Shown in pieces: positions 23,297-29,943 of a stretch of 31,932 nt of DNA. Below the pieces are notes generated by a model. It was not told where the DNA came from. It made no database searches and was given only the letters and a program-made list of their open reading frames with translations. Source of the DNA: a virus; IMG/VR virus record IMGVR_UViG_3300021963_000436, positions 1 to 31,932 of that record. One strand, written 5' to 3'. The position numbers were made by a program, and so were the translations under genes. The first letter of the stretch is position 1, and every line of letters starts with the position of its first letter.

Positions 23297-23343
23297 GTTG
23301 TTCTTTTGAATAATTTTAACTATATTGAATTAAATAACTAGTT
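23297..23343 (+). promoter_or_regulatory. Possible promoter/operator between terminator and next gene
   Basis: This AT-rich stretch lies between the terminator and the ATG at 23344. It has two TTGAAT words about 20 bp apart and a perfect 12-bp palindrome, ATAACTAGTTAT (23334-23345), that overlaps the start codon. A promoter is expected after a terminator, but no convincing -35/-10 pair with normal spacing is visible. Confidence 0.3.
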
Positions 23344-23601
23344 ATGCGAATACAAACTGTACAACGAACTATAAAGACTGCTTGCGGTAAGACGATTAGT
23401 TACCTACAAACTACCGGAAGTCCTGCAGTAAAAGCACACTCAACTGAAGGACCAGCAATTACTTATCCAGAGCATGAAGGAATAGCTCCAGAATACTACC
23501 TTTATGGTATAAAGTATACAAAAGCTAAGTGGAAAGAAGCTCTAGCACAAACCAAGGCTATGCCGTCTGGTGATCCGATTCTTTTAGAACAGCAGTACTA
23601 A
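23344..23601 (+). CDS. Small conserved phage protein upstream of terminase
   Basis: An 85-aa protein, the first gene after the terminator. The N-terminal half (MRIQTVQRTIKTACGKTISY, then LQTTGSPAVKAHSTEGPAI) is beta-like. The second half (EYYLYGIKYTKAKWKEALAQ) ends in a short basic helix. It resembles small uncharacterised phage proteins I have seen, but I cannot name the family. A palindrome overlaps its start codon, so its expression may be controlled separately from the genes upstream. It lacks the L-x-E leader of its neighbours. There is no evidence for a DNA-binding motif. Confidence 0.5.
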   Translation: MRIQTVQRTIKTACGKTISYLQTTGSPAVKAHSTEGPAITYPEHEGIAPEYYLYGIKYTKAKWKEALAQTKAMPSGDPILLEQQY

Positions 23602-23603
23602 TC

Positions 23604-23612
23604 TATTTATTA
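23604..23612 (+). promoter_or_regulatory. TATTTATTA intergenic motif
   Basis: A copy 2 nt after the stop at 23601 and 12 nt before the ATG at 23625. Confidence 0.35.
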
Positions 23613-23624
23613 CTAAACACTACT

Positions 23625-24104
23625 ATGGAATTTAACATTCAAAAATTCTTAGTTAAAAATAAATTGACTAAAAGATCTCTTTTTAAGGAAGACGATAATA
23701 CAGGTGCTTTAATGAAGACTGGTGCTGAACAGGAGGAAATGTCTGACGAAGAAGAGTTTGATCTCACCTCAATCGATCCATACGGCGGAGAATATAATAA
23801 AGACGAGTGGGGAAATAATGCTTATACCCGAACATTTCCTGATAGAGACGATGAAAAAGAACCTACTGCTTCAAATATGAGAGTAGATAGGGCTACAAAG
23901 AATCTTCACTCAAAGCAAATAGAGCTCCAAAATTTAGAGAATCAAAAAGATACTTTATTAATGCAGTTGAGAAGCGGGCAGTTAAGTCTTGATCAATATA
24001 AACAGTCTATAGGGAACATACCCACACAAATTAAAAAGCTTAGAGCTGATATAGAAAAAGTTATGAACGTCTCTACAGACGACGATAGCGAAGTTCAGAG
24101 CTAG
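23625..24104 (+). CDS. Acidic coiled-coil protein; possible small terminase subunit
   Basis: A 159-aa protein located directly before the large terminase. Residues 1-22 (MEFNIQKFLVKNKLTKRSLF, then K-E) resemble the leader of the 29310 protein (F-x-L-K-K-F-L-x-x-N-K-L). The middle is acidic and disordered (EEMSDEEEFDLTSIDPYGGE). Residues about 88-148 form a coiled coil (KNLHSKQIELQNLENQKDTL, then IPTQIKKLRADIEKVM). T4 small terminase gp16 has a similar length (164 aa), a central coiled coil and the same genomic position. This makes gp16 equivalence plausible, but there is no sequence-level proof. A capsid-targeted protein is the alternative. Confidence 0.5.
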   Translation: MEFNIQKFLVKNKLTKRSLFKEDDNTGALMKTGAEQEEMSDEEEFDLTSIDPYGGEYNKDEWGNNAYTRTFPDRDDEKEPTASNMRVDRATKNLHSKQIELQNLENQKDTLLMQLRSGQLSLDQYKQSIGNIPTQIKKLRADIEKVMNVSTDDDSEVQS

Positions 24105-24120
24105 TTGTAAAACAAAACTA

Positions 24121-25710
24121 ATGAGTCAAAGAGCGAATATAAGTGAGGCTATTAAGCAAGAGCTTATAAAATGCAAACAAGATCCTGTATACTTCATGAA
24201 GAAGTACTACACGATCCAACACCCTACCAAAGGTAGGATGACCTTTAACCTCTATCCTTTTCAAGAAAAAGTTCTATACCTACTTCAGAAGCACGATTAC
24301 TCCATTATAAACAAGTCAAGACAGTTGGGTATCTCTACTCTAACTTCAGCTTTTTCTTTATGGATGATGTTATTTGAGCAAGATAAAAATATTCTTGTTC
24401 TAGCCACCACACAAGCCACTGCAAAGAACATGGTAACTAAGGTAAGGTTTGCTTATGATAACCTACCTCAATGGATGCAATTACCAGTCCTTGAACACAA
24501 CCGTCTTTCTTTGCGTCTAAAAAACGGATCACAGATTAAAGCTGTTTCTGCAGCCACGGATAGTGCACGTTCTGAAGCAGTATCGTTACTTGTAATAGAT
24601 GAAGCCGCTTTTATTGATAAGATCGACGACATCTTCACTGCTGCACAGCAAACACTTGCTACCGGAGGTCGTTGTATCGCTTTATCTACCCCTAATGGTG
24701 TAGGTAATTGGTTTCATAGAGAGTTTACCCGTGCACAGATTGGTGAAAATAGGTTTACTCCAATCAGTCTACCATGGACAGTACATCCAGAAAGATCACC
24801 AGGATGGAGAGAAGAACAGACTGCACAGTTAGGTCCTAGAGCAGCAGCACAAGAATGTGATTGTGACTTTTCTACATCAGGTGATACCGTAATCGAACCT
24901 TCGACCTTAAATTGGTACCAAGAAAATACAGTTAGAGAGCCACAAGAAAAGTCTGGTCCTAATCAATCTTATTGGGTGTGGCATTACTGCGATGCAATGA
25001 AGAGTTACATGGTAGTGGCTGACGTAGCTAGAGGGGACGGTAAAGACTATTCTACCTACCATGTTATAGAGGTCGATACTTTAGTACAAGTAGCTGAGTA
25101 TAAGGATCAGATATCTACGAAAGACTTTGCACGTATGCTTGTCTCCCGAGCTATTGAGTGGAATAATGCTATGCTTGTGATAGAGAATGCTAACATAGGT
25201 TGGGATGTAGTTACAACTATACAAGAAATGGGCTATCCTAATCTCTACTACTCTCCTAAATCAGAAATAGCAGGTACACAGATTGAATTATACGTGCAGA
25301 AGTTTGACAAAGGAGATGGAATGGTGCCAGGTTTTAGTATGAATCAACGAACCCGTCCTCTTGTAATTGAGAAGTCAAGATCTTTTTTAGAAGAGAAAAG
25401 TGTTGTAATAAGGTCTCAAAGACTCTTAGATGAATATAGGGTCTTTATCTGGAAACACGGAAAAGCACAAGCACTTCAAGGATATAACGATGACCTTGTA
25501 ATATCTTTTAGTACTGCCTTGTTCTTACGTGATACAGCTATTCGATTCAGACAAACTGCAATGGATTTAACCTACGCAAGCTTGAATAGTTACTCAAGAA
25601 CTCAAGGAGATTTTCAAGTCTACACACCACAAAATACTCAAAATCAACAAAATCCCTGGTCAATGCAAGTCGGAGACCGTCATGACGATATTACTTGGCT
25701 TTTGGGATAA
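24121..25710 (+). CDS. Terminase large subunit, T4 gp17-like
   Basis: A 529-aa DNA-packaging motor. The N-terminal ATPase has a Walker A-type loop NKSRQLGISTLTS (about residues 63-75), Walker B LLVIDEAAFID (about 156-166, with the catalytic Glu after the Asp) and the coupling motif ALSTPNG (about 186-192). The C-terminal RNase-H-like nuclease shows VADVARGDGKDYST (about 299-312), VIENANIGWD (about 355-364) and HDDITWLLG at the end, giving the acidic metal ligands. The enzyme cuts concatemeric DNA and pumps it through the portal. It is shorter than T4 gp17 (610 aa). The start at 24121 has no Shine-Dalgarno. It is followed by the portal gene after a TATTTATTA gap. Confidence 0.93.
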   Translation: MSQRANISEAIKQELIKCKQDPVYFMKKYYTIQHPTKGRMTFNLYPFQEKVLYLLQKHDYSIINKSRQLGISTLTSAFSLWMMLFEQDKNILVLATTQATAKNMVTKVRFAYDNLPQWMQLPVLEHNRLSLRLKNGSQIKAVSAATDSARSEAVSLLVIDEAAFIDKIDDIFTAAQQTLATGGRCIALSTPNGVGNWFHREFTRAQIGENRFTPISLPWTVHPERSPGWREEQTAQLGPRAAAQECDCDFSTSGDTVIEPSTLNWYQENTVREPQEKSGPNQSYWVWHYCDAMKSYMVVADVARGDGKDYSTYHVIEVDTLVQVAEYKDQISTKDFARMLVSRAIEWNNAMLVIENANIGWDVVTTIQEMGYPNLYYSPKSEIAGTQIELYVQKFDKGDGMVPGFSMNQRTRPLVIEKSRSFLEEKSVVIRSQRLLDEYRVFIWKHGKAQALQGYNDDLVISFSTALFLRDTAIRFRQTAMDLTYASLNSYSRTQGDFQVYTPQNTQNQQNPWSMQVGDRHDDITWLLG

Positions 25711-25713
25711 AGA

Positions 25714-25722
25714 TATTTATTA
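25714..25722 (+). promoter_or_regulatory. TATTTATTA intergenic motif
   Basis: A copy in the 15-nt gap between terminase and portal, ending 3 nt before the portal ATG. This spacing is too tight for a -10 element serving that start codon. Confidence 0.35.
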
Positions 25723-25725
25723 AAT

Positions 25726-27678
25726 ATGGCAGAACAGCAACCACAGAGAAATCTATTTTCTACCTTAAAAAGACTATTTTCCACAGATGTTATCATTCGT
25801 AACGATGGAGGAGAGCTTAAGACAGTAGATATAGATAATATACAGGTAAATGGTGTACTACAGACTAATGCTCTTGTAGACCGTTTTAACCGTATCTATA
25901 CTACTTCTACCTCTTATGGTGTAAATTTAAATTTATCACAGAACTACCAAAGTGCTCGTGTACAAATTTATGCCGACTACGAAGCAATGGATACAGATCC
26001 AATTATTGCTTCTGCTCTCGATATTATTGCCGACGAATGTACTTTAAAAAACACACAAGGAGACGTAATTCAAATTAGATCAGCAGATGAAAACATTCAA
26101 AAGATACTTCGAAGCCTTTTTTATGACGTGCTCAACATTGAGTTTAATCTCTGGTTCTGGATTCGAAATATGTGTAAGTATGGTGATTTTTTCCTTAAAC
26201 TAGAAGTTGCAGAAAAATACGGAGTGTATAATGTTATTCCGTTTTCAGCTTACAACATCGTACGTCTAGAAGGTACTAATCCTACAAATCCGTCAGAGGT
26301 AATTTTTAAGTACGATCCAACTGCTGCTCTAGGAGCTACTGCAGGGTACTCTACTTCGTACCAAAACACTGATCTAGGTATTACCTTTTATAACTACGAG
26401 ATGGCCCATCTAAGGTTGATTGGTGATATTAATTACCTACCTTATGGACGTTCTTACCTAGAGCCAGGCCGTAGATTGTATAAGCAATATGTACTTATGG
26501 AGGATGCGATGATGATTCATCGTCTTACTCGTGCCCCACAGCGCCGTATTTTTTACGTAAACGTAGGTGCTATACCTCCTAACGAAGTTGAAAACTATAT
26601 GCAACGTATGATTAACAAGATGAAGAAAACTCCTCTTGTTGATCAAAAGACAGGTCAATATAATCTTAGTTATAACGTACAGAATATGCTTGAAGATTTC
26701 TTCATTCCTGTACGCGGTAATGATACTTCAACTCGTATCGACAATGCACCGCCTCTTGAATACAACGGTATTGAAGATATTAACTACTTACTTAATAAAC
26801 TATTTGCAGCCCTTAAAATCCCTAAAGCATTCCTCGGATATGAAAAGGATTTGACAGGTAAGGCTACTCTAGCTGCCGAGGATATTCGTTTTGCACGTAC
26901 TATTGAGAGAATACAACGAATTGTACTTTCTGAATTAACTAAGATTGCTCTTGTACATCTTTATGCACACGGATACGACGATGAATCACTAACTAACTTT
27001 GACCTTGACTTAACTACTCCTTCTATTATCTACGAGCAAGAAAGAATTGCTCTTATGAAAGAGAAAATGGACTTAGCTACTCAGATGATGGAGACTAATT
27101 TCTTACCTACTGATTGGATTTACGATAAATTGTTCCATTTTTCTGAGGAAGAATTTGATGAATACCGTGATCTGGTAGTAGAAGATAAGAAAAGAGCGTT
27201 CCGTATTAAGCAGATAGAAGAAGAAGGTAATGATCCAGCAGAGAGCGGACAGGCATACGGAACACCGCATCAAATCGCTTCTATGTACGGTGGATACGGT
27301 ACAGCACCTCTTTCTGGAAATAATGTACCGCAAGGATATGATGAAACTAATCCTAACGAACCTACAAAGCTTCCAGGTAGACCTGAAAGTAAAGTATCTT
27401 TAATTAATACCCACGATGATCCTCTCGGAAGAGATAGGTTAGGGGTATATGACCTAAAATCGAAACCTAATACAGGCGAAAACGGCAGTAGCTTAAAGAC
27501 TAAATTTACAGGCGGAAGTCCATTATCATTACGAGAAGAACGTAGTATAACTAAAGCTACTTATCTTCAAAATAGAGAAGCTCTCAGGACTTTTACCAAG
27601 AAAAGAGTGAATTTATACGAAGAACCAAGTGATCTTTTAAATGAATCCCGCATTAAACCGGATTCAGATTTAATATAA
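25726..27678 (+). CDS. Portal protein, T4 gp20-like
   Basis: A 650-aa portal vertex protein. Typical blocks are MDTDPIIASALDIIADECTL (about residues 87-106), a long core with PYGRSYLEPGRRLYKQYVLM, EDAMMIHRLTRAPQRRIFYV and RMINKMKKTPLVDQKTG, then the VRGNDTSTRIDNAPPLEYNG region and FAALKIPKAFLGYEKD. Gp20 forms the dodecameric ring through which DNA enters and to which the neck binds; in T4 it also nucleates prohead assembly. The last ~120 residues are Gly/Pro/Asn-rich and probably disordered, ending SDLLNESRIKPDSDLI. T4 gp20 is 524 aa, so the tail is longer here. That terminal L-N-E could be a maturation site, which is speculative. Confidence 0.92.
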   Translation: MAEQQPQRNLFSTLKRLFSTDVIIRNDGGELKTVDIDNIQVNGVLQTNALVDRFNRIYTTSTSYGVNLNLSQNYQSARVQIYADYEAMDTDPIIASALDIIADECTLKNTQGDVIQIRSADENIQKILRSLFYDVLNIEFNLWFWIRNMCKYGDFFLKLEVAEKYGVYNVIPFSAYNIVRLEGTNPTNPSEVIFKYDPTAALGATAGYSTSYQNTDLGITFYNYEMAHLRLIGDINYLPYGRSYLEPGRRLYKQYVLMEDAMMIHRLTRAPQRRIFYVNVGAIPPNEVENYMQRMINKMKKTPLVDQKTGQYNLSYNVQNMLEDFFIPVRGNDTSTRIDNAPPLEYNGIEDINYLLNKLFAALKIPKAFLGYEKDLTGKATLAAEDIRFARTIERIQRIVLSELTKIALVHLYAHGYDDESLTNFDLDLTTPSIIYEQERIALMKEKMDLATQMMETNFLPTDWIYDKLFHFSEEEFDEYRDLVVEDKKRAFRIKQIEEEGNDPAESGQAYGTPHQIASMYGGYGTAPLSGNNVPQGYDETNPNEPTKLPGRPESKVSLINTHDDPLGRDRLGVYDLKSKPNTGENGSSLKTKFTGGSPLSLREERSITKATYLQNREALRTFTKKRVNLYEEPSDLLNESRIKPDSDLI

Positions 27679-27686
27679 TACGTTGA

Positions 27687-27695
27687 TATTTATTA
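27687..27695 (+). promoter_or_regulatory. TATTTATTA intergenic motif
   Basis: A copy in the 32-nt gap after the portal gene, 15 nt before the ATG at 27711. Confidence 0.35.
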
Positions 27696-27710
27696 GTAAG
27701 CTTATCAGGA

Positions 27711-28562
27711 ATGATCAAACATAGCAAATACAAAAATACAGGGATTTTATTTGAATTACTAGTGAGGCAAGCTACTTCCGACCTCATGGGAAATAAAGAT
27801 CCTAAAGCTGTAAAGATTTTTAAAAAGTATTTTACAGAAACTGAACTAGGAAGAGAGTACAATCTTTACAGTACTGTACTAAATGCTCCGAAATTAAGTG
27901 AAAGCAAGGCTGAAATTCTAATTAGTACTATTACCGAACAAGCAAAAAAGCTTGATAGAGAGAAACTAGGACGGGAAAAGTACAATCTGATCAGGGAAAT
28001 TAGAAAACACTATGATCTTGATGATTTCTTTAAGGCAAAAATCGATACTTACAGGATTTACGCCTCTGTCTATACTTTACTAGAGAGTCAACTCTTAAGT
28101 AAAGCTTCTAGTACTAAGCAAATCATTACTAATAAGTTAACTATCCTTGAGCATATCACGAAAGAAACTCTTACTGAGAGAAAAGTAGCTTCTAAAGTAG
28201 TTGAAGAGTTTATGAAAGAGGATAAGGAAATTAGAATCCTTGCTTATAAAATTCTTGTAGAGAAATTCAACGATAAGTATGCCGGTTTGTCTGTAGAGCA
28301 AAGAGATTTGCTAAAAGAATACATTAATAATGTATCAGATACAAAAAAACTAAGAACCTACCTTAATACAAAGCTCCTAGAAGTAAAAACAGAACTTTCT
28401 GCCCTTAAAGAAAGTACAGAAGATAAGGTACTGCACATTAAATTGAATGAAGTTTTAAACTTTATTAAACCTATACAAGCTAATGACTATATTAAAGACG
28501 AAGTCTTGGTTGGTTTAATGCAATATTATCAACTCATTAGCGAACTTAAAACTGTTAAATAA
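27711..28562 (+). CDS. Post-portal helical protein, possible prohead core component
   Basis: A 283-aa protein, almost entirely helical and Lys/Glu/Leu-rich. It begins MIKHSKYKNTGILFELLVRQ followed by ATSDLMGNKD, an N-terminus I recognise from uncharacterised proteins that follow the portal in other phages. In T4 the portal is followed by prohead core proteins gp67 and gp68, then the gp21 protease and gp22 scaffold. Position and helicity suggest a core or scaffolding function here, though I see no sequence match to those proteins. No catalytic motif is present. The gene overlaps the following one by 1 nt (TAATG). Confidence 0.55.
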   Translation: MIKHSKYKNTGILFELLVRQATSDLMGNKDPKAVKIFKKYFTETELGREYNLYSTVLNAPKLSESKAEILISTITEQAKKLDREKLGREKYNLIREIRKHYDLDDFFKAKIDTYRIYASVYTLLESQLLSKASSTKQIITNKLTILEHITKETLTERKVASKVVEEFMKEDKEIRILAYKILVEKFNDKYAGLSVEQRDLLKEYINNVSDTKKLRTYLNTKLLEVKTELSALKESTEDKVLHIKLNEVLNFIKPIQANDYIKDEVLVGLMQYYQLISELKTVK

Positions 28563-29308
28563 TGAATAATCAGTTCGCCACACAGTATTTGTTAGAAGAA
28601 TTAGAGGATGAGTATAGTTCTCTGGAATCTATGCTTAAACAGCTTGGTACTAGTGAAGATGGTATCAAATTATTGATGAGCGGAGTACGGAATAAACACA
28701 TTACACCAGAAGGTGCTATTGAAATAGCTAAATTAACAGTAGGTGTTAAAGAAATGAGTACAACCGGCGGTGGTGTAACAGGCGGACCTACTGCTGCTAC
28801 ATGGGATCCACAAGGACCGACAGGAACCGGAGAGCAAATAGCTACTACAAAAGCATTTAAGAAAAAAAAATATCAAGAAGATGCACCGAGACTAGCTGGT
28901 GATCCTTCTAAGACTACAAAACAGGGAGCTAAAAATCTATCAGCCTATTCTAGTGTCGGATTTACAAAAGCACCAAGTGCAAAAGAAACTGCAAAACAAA
29001 TTCAAGGAGTAGACGTAGAAAATTTATGGGATGAAAATCCCACTGCTATGAATGAATCTCGTGCTTACTCTAAATTTAAAAAAGAAGCTGCTACAAGACC
29101 TAAGGACCAACAAATGCACGAAGCAGTTAAGATGATTCATAGTAGACTTGCTGAGGTGTCCAAGATTCTAGAATACGCTCAGCAAATGAGAGCTGAGTTA
29201 TCTGAAGGGGATCAAGCAATGACGTATAATCATAATACTAAAAAAATGTTTGAGAGAATCAATTCTAAAGTAGTTGAAATTTACTCTAAAACAAGGCAAC
29301 TAAAATAA
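28562..29308 (+). CDS. Post-portal modular head protein candidate
   Basis: A 248-aa protein. The N-terminus MNNQFATQYLLEELEDEYSS could be a targeting helix with L-E-E. A Gly/Thr/Pro-rich linker follows (GGGVTGGPTAATWDPQGP, about residues 69-86). From AMNESRAYSKFKKEAATRPK (about 162-181) onward there is a helical module (KMIHSRLAEVSKILEYAQQM, RAELSEG) that I recognise from other phage head-region proteins. The Gly-rich linker flanked by helical parts would suit a protein spanning the prohead interior. It starts in a TAATG overlap, and the next gene begins 1 nt after its stop. Function is inferred from position alone. Confidence 0.55.
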   Translation: MNNQFATQYLLEELEDEYSSLESMLKQLGTSEDGIKLLMSGVRNKHITPEGAIEIAKLTVGVKEMSTTGGGVTGGPTAATWDPQGPTGTGEQIATTKAFKKKKYQEDAPRLAGDPSKTTKQGAKNLSAYSSVGFTKAPSAKETAKQIQGVDVENLWDENPTAMNESRAYSKFKKEAATRPKDQQMHEAVKMIHSRLAEVSKILEYAQQMRAELSEGDQAMTYNHNTKKMFERINSKVVEIYSKTRQLK

Positions 29309-29309
29309 G

Positions 29310-29792
29310 ATGGAAAATAATTTCGATTTAAAGAAATTTTTACTGGAAAATAAACTTGCTTCGGAAGCGAAAGTAACCAGTCCGAAAGTACAGGAAGTTT
29401 ACGATAAGCTGGTAGAAACTATTAATAAGATAGCTAAGACATTATCAGATGATGAAGCTTATGAACTTCATGAAAAATTAAAAAAGTTTTTTACTGGTGG
29501 AATTTTTAACGAAGGAGTTGAAAGAGGTGAATCTGGTTTGTATGTTACTGGAAGAACAAGAGAAGATAACACTAGAATAGCTCAAATGATAGAGGATATG
29601 GAGTTGCATGCTGAATGGAATGCACGTGAAGGATATTGGTTTTTCGAAGAAGAAGAGGATATGTATGATGCATTAGAGAGAATAATTCAAAAAGGATTAG
29701 ACGAGTACGGAATCAACGCACGTATTGAAGGTGTGTTTGATAATGAGCAAATGAGTGATTATATGACAAAAAGAATGAAAGACCGTTATTAA
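29310..29792 (+). CDS. Leader-bearing protein of unknown function
   Basis: A 160-aa protein starting MENNFDLKKFLLENKLASEA, a leader like that at 23625 and with L-L-E and A-S-E tripeptides. Residues about 25-60 are helical (VYDKLVETINKIAKTLSDDE). The second half is an acidic alpha/beta region rich in aromatics (GLYVTGRTREDNTRIAQMIE, then AEWNAREGYWFFEEEEDMYD), possibly a compact fold with two similar halves (residues about 71-105 and 109-150). No known motif is seen. It lies between head-assembly candidates and before a tiny basic gene. Head location is inferred. Confidence 0.55.
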   Translation: MENNFDLKKFLLENKLASEAKVTSPKVQEVYDKLVETINKIAKTLSDDEAYELHEKLKKFFTGGIFNEGVERGESGLYVTGRTREDNTRIAQMIEDMELHAEWNAREGYWFFEEEEDMYDALERIIQKGLDEYGINARIEGVFDNEQMSDYMTKRMKDRY

Positions 29793-29802
29793 ATTATAAG
29801 TC

Positions 29803-29931
29803 ATGGCAAAAGTAAAAAATGCAGGTGGTAGTGTCAAAATAAACTTTGGCAAGAAAAAAGAAGGTAAAGCAAGAAAATCATTTAACAAACACGATAGAAG
29901 TGAAAGAAACTATCGCGGACAAGGAAGATAA
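29803..29931 (+). CDS. Tiny basic conserved phage protein (42 aa)
   Basis: A short gene in the gap between 29792 and 29944. It encodes MAKVKNAGGSVKINFGKKKE, then GKARKSFNKHDRSERNYRGQ, then G-R and stop. About 14 of 42 residues are Lys or Arg, plus one His. The NFGKKKxGKARKSxNKHDR and YRGQGR segments look like a small basic sequence I have met near head genes in other phages. It probably binds nucleic acid or the acidic prohead core. The ATG at 29803 is 10 nt after the upstream stop and its own stop overlaps the following TATTTATTA site region. Function is unknown. Confidence 0.65.
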   Translation: MAKVKNAGGSVKINFGKKKEGKARKSFNKHDRSERNYRGQGR

Positions 29932-29932
29932 C

Positions 29933-29941
29933 TATTTATTA
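29933..29941 (+). promoter_or_regulatory. TATTTATTA intergenic motif
   Basis: A copy filling the 12-nt gap before the ATG at 29944, ending 2 nt upstream of it. The context ACTATTTATTAGTATG nearly equals the site at 12952. Confidence 0.35.
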
Positions 29942-29943
29942 GT

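Noticed and set aside
26636-26854. A + strand 72-codon frame within the portal gene
   Set aside because: It is out of frame inside the conserved portal core and has no recognisable product.
7412-29941. TATTTATTA as minus-strand T4-type late promoters (TAATAAATA)
   Set aside because: No minus-strand gene is supported anywhere in the window, so leftward promoters at every gap would make only antisense RNA. Kept as an unexplained motif instead.
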